Translations under genes and position numbers: made by a program
Part shown: in pieces, positions 18,269-26,840 of the stretch
Layout: each line of letters begins with the position of its first letter
Numbering within the stretch: the first letter of the stretch is position 1
The notes under the pieces: model-generated
The model's database searches: none
What the model was told of the DNA's origin: nothing
Seen by the model: the letters and a program-made list of their open reading frames with translations, nothing else
Assembly (NCBI GenBank): GCA_003249035.1
Contig: QBMK01000005.1
Coordinates: 135,182 to 199,181 of the forward strand
Direction of reading: 5' to 3'
DNA: 64,000 nt
From: Pseudanabaena sp.
GTDB lineage: Bacteria; Cyanobacteriota; Cyanobacteriia; Pseudanabaenales; Pseudanabaenaceae

Positions 18269-19069
18269 TTATGCCGACCAAGCTTCTCGAAAATCAGCAT
18301 AGAGGGTCAGTCCGCCATCAATAAACAACGTTTGCCCAGTAATATATGAGGCATCATCTGAAGCAAGAAATGCCACTCCTGCCGCCATCTCTTCCGCAGT
18401 CCCCGATCGCGCCATCGGAATATGGCTCTCGACCATAGCCTTTTTCTCTGGATGATCGATCCAGTCTTGATTAATAGGCGTGATGGTTGCGCCGGGGGCG
18501 ATCGCATTGACCCGAATACCCCGTGCAGCATATTCCAACGCTAATGTTTTGGTCAAATTTTCCATGCCACCTTTGCTAATTGAATAGCTGGCATACAGTG
18601 GGCGAGGAATGATTTCATGAACACTTGAGACGTTAATAATAATTCCAGCGCGATTTTGGCTCAAGCAATGCTTAATCATTTCCCTAGCACATAGAAATGA
18701 GCCGCGTAGATTGATCGATAAGATATTATCAAAATCTTTCGCAGTGACTTCATGAGAAGGACATTCTTTTTGAATACCAGCATTATTGACTAAGATATCG
18801 AGACTACCAAATGTTTCAATCGTCTGATTAAACATGTTGAGAATGTCTTCTTCCTTGGAGACATCGCCCTGAATGAGCAGCGATCGTACATTAGATTTTT
18901 GGCAGGCAGTCTGCATTGCTCGCTCTGAAGTATCTTCGGCTTCTTGAGCACTCTTACGATAGTTAATTACCACATTGCAACCTTCTTGCGCCAGACGAAT
19001 GGCGATCGCTTGACCAATGCCTGAACTCGCTCCCGTGATTAATGCAGTCTTTCCAGTCAATCCTTTCAT
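18269..19069 (-). CDS. Short-chain dehydrogenase, glucose 1-dehydrogenase type
   Basis: From the ATG at 19069 (MKGLTGKTALITG) the protein has 266 residues. Classical SDR motifs are seen: cofactor loop TGASSGIGQAIA, NNAG in LVNNAGIQKE, catalytic Ser in NVSSVHEI, and YSISK. The C-terminus SYITGQTLFIDGGLTLY is that of glucose 1-dehydrogenase-like SDRs. An Arg (NYRKS) following beta-2 suggests NADP preference. It probably oxidises a sugar to its lactone, feeding the SMP-30 lactonase encoded just downstream. An upstream ATG at 19078 lies only two bases after a GGAG, so 19069 was preferred. Confidence 0.88.
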   Translation of the reverse strand: MKGLTGKTALITGASSGIGQAIAIRLAQEGCNVVINYRKSAQEAEDTSERAMQTACQKSNVRSLLIQGDVSKEEDILNMFNQTIETFGSLDILVNNAGIQKECPSHEVTAKDFDNILSINLRGSFLCAREMIKHCLSQNRAGIIINVSSVHEIIPRPLYASYSISKGGMENLTKTLALEYAARGIRVNAIAPGATITPINQDWIDHPEKKAMVESHIPMARSGTAEEMAAGVAFLASDDASYITGQTLFIDGGLTLYADFREAWSA

Positions 19070-19240
19070 GCTTAACATTCTCCAACCTATTGACTCGTCA
19101 CAGCAAATGCTGTGCATCCTTCTAAGAAATCCAGAAGTTCTTGCGATATTGTAAACCTGTTGAGAGGCACTTAGGTGTAGCTAAGCTCACCTAAGATACT
19201 TAGATCTACTGCAATCAAAAAATAAAACTGATATAAGTGA

Positions 19241-19284
19241 GCAAACATAATGATGCCCAATTGCTCAGGCATTATTATGTTTGC
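19241..19284. terminator. Hairpin downstream of the lipoprotein gene
   Basis: Arms 19241-19257 and 19268-19284 pair over 17 bases with one G-T mismatch. It lies just after the stop of the minus-strand lipoprotein gene. There is no strong T-tract, so intrinsic termination is only possible. Confidence 0.55.
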
Positions 19285-19320
19285 AATTCATTGATTTGTA
19301 AGCATCGGCTTACCTCTGAA

Positions 19321-19839
19321 TTAAGAACATTTTAAGTCAGCTTTAGTTTTGGCTTCAGCTGCTTCTACTGCTGCAACACTGGGTGCGATCGCGGCGGCAG
19401 CTTGAGCGATCGTAGCCGTATCAGGTATAGCAGCAATAGCTTTTTCTAGATTCTTGGTTGCCGTTTCTAGATCTGCAATTTTTGAATCTTGAACAGCAAG
19501 AGCGGAAGCTTTGAGTTCAACAACCGTTGTCTTGACCTGCTCTTGAGCTTTTCTTAGATCGCCAACTGTAGAATTAGAACTCTTGCTTTTAAGTGTAGCG
19601 ACTGAAGTTTTGAATCTTGCAAAATCAGTACACATTGTCGCCTTCTTGTCTTTAGTTGATGCAGCTGGAGCAGCCTTCTTCTCAGGAGCTGGTGCAGCTG
19701 GGGCGGCCTTAGTGTCTGGAGCTGGCGCAGCTGGAGCAGCCTTCTTCTCAGGAGCTGGTGGAGTCTCGTTCGAGCAACTTACCAATAAGGAAAATGGTAG
19801 TGAAACTAGAAGAACGCTAAATACACGACTAAATATCAT
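19321..19839 (-). CDS. Ala/Lys/Pro-rich lipoprotein
   Basis: A 172-residue protein with a lipoprotein signal (lipobox LLVSCSN, Cys at about residue 22). Next comes a low-complexity linker with three near-identical 14-residue units of the type APAPEKKAAPAA (about residues 28-65). The rest is a helical, probably coiled-coil domain with two cysteines (CTDFARF near 74 and the penultimate Cys). The repeats and linker suggest a tethered periplasmic or surface protein. I do not recognise the helical domain. A compositionally similar lipoprotein is at 32491-32850. The gene has no operon partner. Confidence 0.75.
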   Translation of the reverse strand: MIFSRVFSVLLVSLPFSLLVSCSNETPPAPEKKAAPAAPAPDTKAAPAAPAPEKKAAPAASTKDKKATMCTDFARFKTSVATLKSKSSNSTVGDLRKAQEQVKTTVVELKASALAVQDSKIADLETATKNLEKAIAAIPDTATIAQAAAAIAPSVAAVEAAEAKTKADLKCS

Positions 19840-20120
19840 AAGAAAGCCCTACTTCATAACGAAATAAATTAACAAGTAATAAGTTAACAGAATAAATTGA
19901 CAACCCAACAATCTATACAAATCTTTGAACGATTGGCAATAGCGCTAACGCACAAAATAATCCTAAATAATATTCAATTCTTGCCGCTACTGGACGATTG
20001 GTAGTTCCCATCCTTCCTCTCATTGAACTGGCAATAAAGGTTTGGCAGTCTTCCCCATCTCATATAAATCGCTTTGAACTAAGGTATAAAGATAAAACCA
20101 ATTACCAATTGTTAGTTACT

Positions 20121-21149
20121 ATGCGCCCAAATAGATCTCCAAAACCATCATCTAAATTGTGGCGAACCCTCAATAATTCCTCACTTCTGGGCTACCTTTT
20201 GTTGTTTGCCAGTAGTTGGGTCACGGTCATACTAATCAATTATTTCTATGGCACGATCGCTCTATTTACAGTGGCAGGAGTCTTTGCCGCACTCTTAAAT
20301 TATCCAGTGGTTTGGTTATCCCGCTATATTCCTAGGGGATTAGCGATCGCCATCACCTTTATCGGATCATTAATCTTACTATGTGGAATGCTTGCCAGTA
20401 TCGGACTAGAAGTTCTAAGTCAGGGACAGGGTTTAATAGTCCATCTTAAGGATGCGCTGACTCAGCAAGATGCTTTGCCCTTCCAAGATTTTTTGAATAA
20501 AGTGGACATTGGTAAAGTAATTTCAACGCTTCAGACTGGTTTGATTTCTGGTTTAGGATTTGTACAGGGTATTTTTTCTAGCGTCTTTGCAGGGATTTTT
20601 GGTGCTGTTATTAGCTTGTACATGTTAATCGACGGAGACAAGCTTTGGAAGACATTTCTCGGTCTCCTGCCATTCGAGTCTCGCGATCGCTTTGCTCAGG
20701 TGTTTAAGCAAAGCTTTCTAGGATTTATTCGTGGCCAATTGCTATTGATGTTATTTCTATCTATCACTACTTTCATCGCATTTACAGTTTTAGGAGTGAA
20801 GTATGCATTGTTTTTGGCGACTATTATTGGCGTAGTTGATGCCATTCCAGGAATTGGCGGTACTCTGGGGACTTTGGTAGTTACTACATTAGTCTTTAGT
20901 TCTCAAGGCGGAGAAAAGGCTTTGGAAGTCGTAATCGCCTGTATCGCACTCCAACAAATCCAAGACAACTTTGTCAGTCCCAAGGTGATGGGGGATGCTA
21001 TGGAATTAAATCCAGTCATCTTGTTTCTTGCTCTGTTTATTGGCGAAAGAGTGGCAGGGCTTTTGGGAGTCTTTCTTGCTATTCCTATTGCTGGCATGAT
21101 TGCGATCTGGCCGCGATCGCTCAAGGAAGAAAAAGAAGAGAAAGAATAA
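20121..21149 (+). CDS. AI-2E family (PerM-like) permease
   Basis: The ATG at 20121 (MRPNRSPKPSS) gives 342 residues; the longer open frame from 19998 adds a hydrophilic leader with no support. About eight membrane segments are visible, with the family's soluble insert after TM3 (about residues 100-160) and the C-terminal signature DAIPGIGGTLGTL, then QQIQDNFVSPKVMG. The family includes the TqsA autoinducer-2 exporter and various antiporters, but most cyanobacterial members are uncharacterised. The extreme C-terminus is Glu/Lys-rich (KEEKEEKE). No linked genes. Confidence 0.85.
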   Translation: MRPNRSPKPSSKLWRTLNNSSLLGYLLLFASSWVTVILINYFYGTIALFTVAGVFAALLNYPVVWLSRYIPRGLAIAITFIGSLILLCGMLASIGLEVLSQGQGLIVHLKDALTQQDALPFQDFLNKVDIGKVISTLQTGLISGLGFVQGIFSSVFAGIFGAVISLYMLIDGDKLWKTFLGLLPFESRDRFAQVFKQSFLGFIRGQLLLMLFLSITTFIAFTVLGVKYALFLATIIGVVDAIPGIGGTLGTLVVTTLVFSSQGGEKALEVVIACIALQQIQDNFVSPKVMGDAMELNPVILFLALFIGERVAGLLGVFLAIPIAGMIAIWPRSLKEEKEEKE

Positions 21150-21299
21150 CTGTTGGAAGAGTAATACCAAAGCACAAAAAAGAGAAAACAACCGAAGTAA
21201 TGTGTGGTAGTTGGCCAAATACCTCGTCGATAATAGCCCCTAGTCAATGCTGAGGTAGGTGTTTAGGCTGTTAAAATCTTCGAGTTCATAACTTCCATT

Positions 21300-21354
21300 C
21301 ATATCAGTTTATCTTTCGTGATTTTCAAGAAAATGTTAAAGATAAACTGATATG
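21300..21354. repeat. Perfect 17-bp hairpin
   Basis: CATATCAGTTTATCTTT at 21300-21316 is the exact reverse complement of 21338-21354. It lies between the AI-2E permease and the YqhA gene, without a T-tract. It could be a terminator or a mobile hairpin. Confidence 0.75.
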
Positions 21355-21430
21355 ATTTCAGTCAATGATTTTTCATTAATCGCGATCGCTATTCTAAAAA
21401 CGTTGAGTCCCAATTCACAGGCTTGCAAAA

Positions 21431-21994
21431 ATGACATTAGAAACTGAAGACAATACAGCCCAAAAAAAGCAGAAAGTTATTACCAAAATGCCGCGTCTGT
21501 TTAAGGCAATTGCGTGGACTAGACTATTGAGTGCTTTAGCAATACTATCATCGCTCGCAGGGTCGATGCTACTATTTTTTATTGGAGTAAATAATACATT
21601 CTTGGCATTTGCTATTTTCTTTAAGTCTTCTGAAGCTAGTAATTCAGATATTGGTGAATTAGCAACAATTAAGCTTCTAGAATCCCTAGATGATTTTTTA
21701 GTGGGATTAGCCTTTCTGTATTTTGCCTATGGCATCTACTCACTATTTATCGCACTGGGTCAAGTTCATGAGTCCACTCCCTCATGGCTTAGGGTTGAGA
21801 ACATTGGAGAACTTGAGAAAAGTCTTTTAGAAATTCTTGTAGTGTTTTTGAGTGTGTTGTTTGTTAAAGGGATGCTGGAGCAAATCCAATCATTTGCTCA
21901 GTTGCGTTGGGAAGTTTTAATATTCCCTTTGTCTATTATGGCGATCGCCTTTAGTATTCGCTTGTTGAGTTTTGAAGAAAAATCTGAAGAATGA
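21431..21994 (+). CDS. YqhA/UPF0114 family membrane protein
   Basis: A 187-residue protein with four hydrophobic segments (about 30-50, 55-70, 93-112 and 130-180). It has the UPF0114 pattern: an N-terminal RLFKAIAWTRLLSALAILSS segment, FLVGLAFLYFAYGIYSLFI, and FVKGMLEQIQ before the last helix. The length and layout are as usual. YqhA proteins are widespread inner-membrane proteins without an established function. The gene is flanked on both sides by hairpins and appears to be transcribed alone. Confidence 0.8.
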   Translation: MTLETEDNTAQKKQKVITKMPRLFKAIAWTRLLSALAILSSLAGSMLLFFIGVNNTFLAFAIFFKSSEASNSDIGELATIKLLESLDDFLVGLAFLYFAYGIYSLFIALGQVHESTPSWLRVENIGELEKSLLEILVVFLSVLFVKGMLEQIQSFAQLRWEVLIFPLSIMAIAFSIRLLSFEEKSEE

Positions 21995-22074
21995 ATTAAA
22001 ATTAATCCTACCTATTCTATCTGAGTTAATGAGCTAGACAGTAGGTCTCATGTAAGTCGTGTTCGGGCAAAATC

Positions 22075-22119
22075 AAAAACTCAAAATCGAGTTGCCGCAC
22101 AACTTAATTTTGAGTTTTT
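22075..22119. terminator. Terminator-like hairpin after the YqhA gene
   Basis: AAAAACTCAAAAT at 22075-22087 pairs with 22107-22119, ending in a run of T. Position and T-tract fit an intrinsic terminator on the + strand. Confidence 0.7.
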
Positions 22120-22255
22120 ATGACTCCACTAAATTAGCGATTCCAAGTCCAAAGTTTGATCGATATTAAACCTTTCCACTAAGTGAAGTTGACAATGTTT
22201 GATAATCTATTGTTATCTGTTGAGTAAATTAAGTCTAGTTTCTGCAAAAGCATAT

Positions 22256-23494
22256 ATGTCGGTCACTCTTCCGCATCTCAGTTATTTTAGTTGCTTGGTA
22301 GCAGGGATCTCCACTGCGATCGCACCCATCGCACTGAGCCAACCAATTCCTACAAATTTTCCTACCGCAGATCTAAAGAGACAGCAGGAAGCAATTAGCC
22401 CTAGTCAAAAGCAACGAATTTTTACCATTAATGGGGGTGATAAGGCTGCTATAAGCGAAGTAAAATCACAAAGATCCGCATATCTCTCGCAGGACAGTTG
22501 TTGGTTACGTCAACAAAAAGAAGCTTCAGGGGAGATGATCTCAGTGCGATCGCAACAAGGAGAAGGATATTTGAGCTTGTCCGAGCAATATTGCTTCCCT
22601 GTTCAACCGCAAGTAAGTATCAGAGCTGCCGACTTGGCAGCAGATAAACCTGTCTGGACTCAATTCCTGACAGCGGAAAAACTAACCGAAGCTAGTGAAA
22701 CTCCTCAGCCTCCCGCAAACTCTGACACTGTTGAACAACAGACTACTGACATTCCAGTTGATACGCCAGAGCAAGTAGCTAAAGATGTAGAAAACCCTCT
22801 TATTAGACGGATCACCATTCCTGTCGCCAATCGGACAAGTTTTGGGATCGGACCTTTTAATCGCACGGCCAATGCCACAGTCATTGCGCCACTACTGCCT
22901 ATATCAATTGGTGAAAATCAGCTGTTCGTGCGCCCCTCTATTCCATTGGTTTATGCCCCAACCCTGAGCCAACCCGAGGGTGGTACTTACGGGCTAGGAG
23001 ATATAAGATTGCAAGTTTACTTCGCCCCCAAACCGACTCAAAAAGGTCTGATCTGGGGCATCGGTCCGACCTTCCTGTTCCCCACTGCCGGTGCTCGCAC
23101 CTTGGGCATAGGTAAGTGGGGAATTGGGCCTGCTGCCGTGGCAGTGGTGTCCGAAGGACGCTGGACTATTGGCGCTCAAATCGAGAATTACTGGTCAATA
23201 GCAGGAGATAACGATCGGCCCAATGTAAGTCAATTGACCGTGCAGCCAATTATCAACTACACCTTGGATGATGGTTGGTATCTCGTCTCATCTCCAATCA
23301 TTGCCGCTTTTTGGAACATTCCCAGCGGAGAAAAATGGGTGGTTCCAATTGGCGGAGGTATTGGTAAGGTTTTTAAAATTGGCGATCGCCCCTTTAACGT
23401 CTCCGTGCAGGCTTACTGGCAAGCAATTCGACCCGACAATACTTCGGGATTATCTCTAGTCGTTCAGTTGCAATCAATTTTCCCCCGTTGGTGA
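22256..23494 (+). CDS. Outer-membrane beta-barrel protein (transporter-like), unknown role
   Basis: From the ATG at 22256 the product is 412 residues, with a signal peptide (VAGISTAIAPIALSQ). A variable polar region (about 30-190) is followed by a C-terminal domain of alternating strands with many aromatic residues (FGIGPFNRTANATV, YGLGDIRLQVYFAP, WGIGPTFLFPTA) that ends in Trp. This resembles the family of putative outer-membrane transporters sometimes labelled phenol-degradation MetA-like or neuromedin-U-like. The secreted EEP phosphatase gene overlaps its stop by one base (TGATG), so translational coupling is likely. Confidence 0.7.
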   Translation: MSVTLPHLSYFSCLVAGISTAIAPIALSQPIPTNFPTADLKRQQEAISPSQKQRIFTINGGDKAAISEVKSQRSAYLSQDSCWLRQQKEASGEMISVRSQQGEGYLSLSEQYCFPVQPQVSIRAADLAADKPVWTQFLTAEKLTEASETPQPPANSDTVEQQTTDIPVDTPEQVAKDVENPLIRRITIPVANRTSFGIGPFNRTANATVIAPLLPISIGENQLFVRPSIPLVYAPTLSQPEGGTYGLGDIRLQVYFAPKPTQKGLIWGIGPTFLFPTAGARTLGIGKWGIGPAAVAVVSEGRWTIGAQIENYWSIAGDNDRPNVSQLTVQPIINYTLDDGWYLVSSPIIAAFWNIPSGEKWVVPIGGGIGKVFKIGDRPFNVSVQAYWQAIRPDNTSGLSLVVQLQSIFPRW

Positions 23495-24438
23495 TGTCAG
23501 TAGTGCCAAGATCGCTTTTTAAGCACTTTCAATATCTATATTTTGCTTGGCTAGGCATCTGCATTGTCTTGCTCGCAGGCTGCTCGAATCCCTTTGCGAT
23601 CGCAAATGCCCCAGATCAATTACGAATTGGAACTTTCAATCTGGAAAATTTTGATGGACTAAATGATGAAAAGACGGAAGCAGTGAGCCAGATAATAGAA
23701 CGCAATTTTGATCTAATCGGCTTACAAGAAGTTAGTCCCATTGCTGCTGAAAAGTTAAAAGAGAAGTTGAATAAATCAAAACAATGGGAATTTATTTTGG
23801 GTGATACAGGCAATAAACAGAGGATAGCTTTGTTCTATCGTAAAGATGCGATCGCTGCACAAAAAATAACTGAATGGAGAAATGTAAATCTTACAGGAAC
23901 TCTGAGATCTCCACTTGTAACTTTTGTCAAAGCAGGTTCAAACTTTGACTTCACGTTAGTTATTGTTCATCAAAAGGGTGGAGGCGGTAAAGATGCCGAT
24001 CGCTTACGTCAAAATCAAAGCGATCTACTGCGTAAAGAAGTGGACAATTATCAAAAAAGTGCTCAATCCGATCCCGATCTGATCCTCGTAGGTGATTTCA
24101 ATAGTCCGACATGGGCTGATCAAAATCGTGGGTTGCGTGATGCCCCACTGACATTTTTGACTAAAGCGATCGAAACTGATGCAAAAGAGAACTGCCTAAA
24201 AAAACATGGTCTGCCTAAAACGACCGATGGTCGTCCTAAATATTCCAATCGCGGCACTGGTTGTGTAATCGATCATATCGCTGTTTCCAAAGCTCCCAAA
24301 GGAGCAGAAGAAGAATATATTCCTCAATCAGTGCAAATTCTCGATCCTCAAAAAGATCTTGGCTTTGATAGCGATCGTACCTATTTTTCTAAAATCTCCG
24401 ACCATTTACCAGTTCGCGCAATCTTTCGCACAAAATAG
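23494..24438 (+). CDS. Endonuclease/exonuclease/phosphatase (EEP) family lipoprotein
   Basis: Start taken at the ATG 23494, which overlaps the previous stop codon (TGATG). The 314-residue product has a lipobox (VLLAGCSN) and then a full EEP fold: RIGTFNLENFDG, GLQEVSP (metal Glu), KQRIALFYRK, LVIVHQKGGGGKDADR, LVGDFNSP (catalytic Asp and Asn) and the final SDHLPVRA (Asp-His). All metal and catalytic positions are kept, so it should be active, cleaving phosphodiesters outside the cytoplasm on DNA, phospholipid or other targets. The substrate is not decidable from sequence. Confidence 0.85.
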   Translation: MSVVPRSLFKHFQYLYFAWLGICIVLLAGCSNPFAIANAPDQLRIGTFNLENFDGLNDEKTEAVSQIIERNFDLIGLQEVSPIAAEKLKEKLNKSKQWEFILGDTGNKQRIALFYRKDAIAAQKITEWRNVNLTGTLRSPLVTFVKAGSNFDFTLVIVHQKGGGGKDADRLRQNQSDLLRKEVDNYQKSAQSDPDLILVGDFNSPTWADQNRGLRDAPLTFLTKAIETDAKENCLKKHGLPKTTDGRPKYSNRGTGCVIDHIAVSKAPKGAEEEYIPQSVQILDPQKDLGFDSDRTYFSKISDHLPVRAIFRTK

Positions 24439-24464
24439 ATATTCCAAAGCAAGACCTATCTTTA

Positions 24465-25079
24465 TTATTTGCGCTCTGGCAGTAAATGTAAAAGTGAAGG
24501 AACAATAGAAATCACAACGATTCCTATTGTAATGGGAAGCAAGTATCTATCAATATCGGGGATACTTTTGCCCAATACAAAACCCAGAACGGACAAACCA
24601 GATGTCCAGGCTAATCCGCCCAGTAGATTGAACTTAAAGAATGTAGCATAATCCATTTTGCCGATGCCTGCGACAATCGGAGCAAAGGTTCGGACTACAG
24701 GTATAAAACGCGCGAGGACAATTGTTTTTCTGCCATGCTTATCATAAAATTTCTGAGCTTTGACAATATGCTTGTTATGGAAGAACAAAGAATCTTGTTT
24801 AGAAAATAATTTATGTCCAAATCGCTTGCCTGTAGCATAACCAACATTATCGCCAACTACCGCACAAATAAAGCATCCAACTATCAGTGCAACAATATTT
24901 AGGAACCCTTGTGAAGCTAAAAAACCTGAGGCAAAGAGAAGAGAATCTCCAGGCAAAAAGAAACCGACAAATAAACCTGATTCCGCAAAGATAATTGACC
25001 AAATTGCCAGATGACCGCCCCAAAAACCTAGAGATTCAACTAATTGCTTAGGGTCTAAAATACTCACTCTGAATACCAC
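24465..25079 (-). CDS. DedA family membrane protein
   Basis: A 204-residue DedA/SNARE-associated protein with a re-entrant-loop Glu region (ESGLFVGFFLPGDSLLF), the GDNVGYATGKRFG segment, and ARFIPVVRTFAPIVAGIGKM carrying the conserved arginines. Three C-terminal hydrophobic stretches follow. DedA proteins are needed for membrane homeostasis, and some relatives flip undecaprenyl phosphate or phospholipids. The gene is convergent with the EEP phosphatase gene, and a hairpin separates it from the upstream peptidase gene. Confidence 0.9.
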   Translation of the reverse strand: MVFRVSILDPKQLVESLGFWGGHLAIWSIIFAESGLFVGFFLPGDSLLFASGFLASQGFLNIVALIVGCFICAVVGDNVGYATGKRFGHKLFSKQDSLFFHNKHIVKAQKFYDKHGRKTIVLARFIPVVRTFAPIVAGIGKMDYATFFKFNLLGGLAWTSGLSVLGFVLGKSIPDIDRYLLPITIGIVVISIVPSLLHLLPERK

Positions 25080-25093
25080 TATTACATCTTGTT

Positions 25094-25130
25094 TTGATAT
25101 TGTGCCCTGTTAAGCAGGGCGCAATATCAA
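25094..25130. repeat. 16-bp hairpin between two minus-strand genes
   Basis: Arms 25094-25109 and 25115-25130 with one mismatch. The T-run lies on the + strand side, so it is not an obvious terminator for the minus-strand peptidase gene. Confidence 0.6.
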
Positions 25131-25142
25131 TTTTTGCTGAGA

Positions 25143-25985
25143 TTATAGCCCTGAAGGTAACCCAGTTGGTTTTCCTTTAATGCTAGTGACAACTCTTCCC
25201 CAGCCAGATTCGCCGCCACTATCCCAAAAAATTTGCTGCATTACTGGATAGCTATAGAAATCATAAGCTCCGCCAACACCTACATCATAACTATCGCTAG
25301 CGCCAAGACGAGTACCGTAAGGATCATGCACAAGCCAAACCCTTCTGTCAGGATCATGTCCGACAATCAAACAAATGTGACCACTGCCTTTGTAGGCAAA
25401 TCCAACAACTACTGGGATATTCAACTTGAGCGAAAGTAATACATCCTTAGCCGAGAGGGAAAAACTAAAGTAGGACTTAATGCCAAGTTCTAATAAAGCC
25501 CATGTTTGAGCGTCATGATCGGTTGTATCCCCATACTTCACAACTAGACGCATATAGACTGACTCTGGTTCTGGAAATCCTTGGGCTTTCGCCATTTTTG
25601 TTAAGGCTCCATTTAGTAAGTAGTCAGCTAGCATCGCATTACTAGTGGTATTGCACTGTCGCCAACCAGCCCCAAAAATCGTCTGATCGTTATCTAGTTG
25701 TGAACAGTATTTGACAGGCAACTTGATCAGCTTATTTAGATCTTCCCCTTCAATCTTAATATGCGGATCGTAGACATAGACTTTTTGTAATTGGGATTTT
25801 CCATCTAGAGCAGGAAAGGGCGAGGCAAGGGTCATCAAAAGATGCTGATTGCGATCGGGGTTATATTCAGTAACAAAAAATGACTGCCCTTTTTTGACAA
25901 AAATCTTCTCGGAATCAGCTAAATCCGTTGAGTCAAGTGGTCTCTTTTTGAGAAAGGTATCTGCTTCGACGATCGCTTTGGGCAT
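25143..25985 (-). CDS. C39-like cysteine peptidase
   Basis: A 280-residue protein with no signal peptide. The first ~90 residues look like an SH3-like/beta domain. The rest is a peptidase_C39_2-type papain fold, with Cys in GAGWRQCNTTSNAML (about 125), His in GSGHICLIVGHD (about 205) and Asp/Asn in LVHDPYGTRLG. The spacing is right for an active cysteine peptidase or amidase. Relatives are encoded near phage-like or cell-wall genes and may act on peptide cross-links, but nothing nearby tells the target. An upstream TTTTTT-flanked hairpin separates it from the HAD gene. Confidence 0.78.
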   Translation of the reverse strand: MPKAIVEADTFLKKRPLDSTDLADSEKIFVKKGQSFFVTEYNPDRNQHLLMTLASPFPALDGKSQLQKVYVYDPHIKIEGEDLNKLIKLPVKYCSQLDNDQTIFGAGWRQCNTTSNAMLADYLLNGALTKMAKAQGFPEPESVYMRLVVKYGDTTDHDAQTWALLELGIKSYFSFSLSAKDVLLSLKLNIPVVVGFAYKGSGHICLIVGHDPDRRVWLVHDPYGTRLGASDSYDVGVGGAYDFYSYPVMQQIFWDSGGESGWGRVVTSIKGKPTGLPSGL

Positions 25986-26091
25986 AGGACAACCTCGGAA
26001 TAAATGCGATAACGCTATAAATCATCGCATATCATCATCTATAAAAAAATATAGCGTTATATTTTGCGATCGCACAGCAATTCTCATTATA

Positions 26092-26144
26092 AAAATCAGT
26101 TTTTTGAAAGCACTCCTACGGTGGGCTTTCAAAAAACTGATTTT
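26092..26144. repeat. Perfect 20-bp hairpin
   Basis: Arms 26092-26111 and 26125-26144 are exact reverse complements with a 13-nt loop. It lies just after the HAD gene stop (minus strand) and could end that transcript. Confidence 0.8.
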
Positions 26145-26161
26145 GGGATTTGCTAATAACG

Positions 26162-26800
26162 TTACAAGTATTTGACAATCTCCATAGGAGAGTTAGCAAT
26201 CAAGTCTACCCCATGATTTCTTAGCTCTTCCTCGGTGCCATAGCCATAGGTAACACCGATCGCTATTATCTGGTTTTTCTTAGCGCCGATTGCATCATGG
26301 GAGCGATCGCCTACCATCATCGTTTTGGCAGGAATCAGATTCTCGGTGAGGAGAATATGGCGAATTAGTTCTCCTTTGTCACTATGAGTGCCATCTAATT
26401 CACTGCCATAAATACCATCAAATAGAGAAGAGAGTTCAAAATGCTCAATAATTCGCTTTGCAAATATATATGGTTTGGATGTGGCAATGAAGGTGCGATA
26501 ACCTGCGGCGCAAATTGATTTTAGAGTCTCAGGAATTTCTGGATAGAGTGCATTTTCAAATAGACCAACTGTCGCAAAGCGATCTCGATAAAAGTCAATT
26601 GCGCGATCGATCAACACTTTATCTGTAGTCTGGAGTAGCTTAGCAAAGCTGACTGATAAGGGTGGCCCAATGCACCAGAGGAGTTGTGCTGTCTCAGGTG
26701 CATCATAATCAAGTTGTTTGAGCGCATACTGAATACAAGTAGTAATCCCAATTTTGGGATCGGTTAAGGTTCCATCAAGATCGAATAATACTGTATCCAT
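26162..26800 (-). CDS. HAD hydrolase, phosphoglycolate-phosphatase-like
   Basis: A 212-residue HAD subfamily IA protein with all four motifs: FDLDGTLTDP (nucleophile Asp), FIATSKP (motif II), the Lys region, and MVGDRSHDAIGAKKN (motif IV). The helical cap (about 15-85) includes TAQLLWCIGPPL, as in the Gph/PpaX/5'-nucleotidase-like branch. It is a cytosolic phosphatase; substrates in this branch include 2-phosphoglycolate and nucleoside monophosphates. The RuBisCO-activase gene lies just 40 bases upstream on the same strand, which favours a link to photorespiration, but this is only contextual. Confidence 0.82.
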   Translation of the reverse strand: MDTVLFDLDGTLTDPKIGITTCIQYALKQLDYDAPETAQLLWCIGPPLSVSFAKLLQTTDKVLIDRAIDFYRDRFATVGLFENALYPEIPETLKSICAAGYRTFIATSKPYIFAKRIIEHFELSSLFDGIYGSELDGTHSDKGELIRHILLTENLIPAKTMMVGDRSHDAIGAKKNQIIAIGVTYGYGTEEELRNHGVDLIANSPMEIVKYL

Positions 26801-26840
26801 CTGGTTTTATTTGGGCTTTAATTCCCTGAATCTTTTGTTC

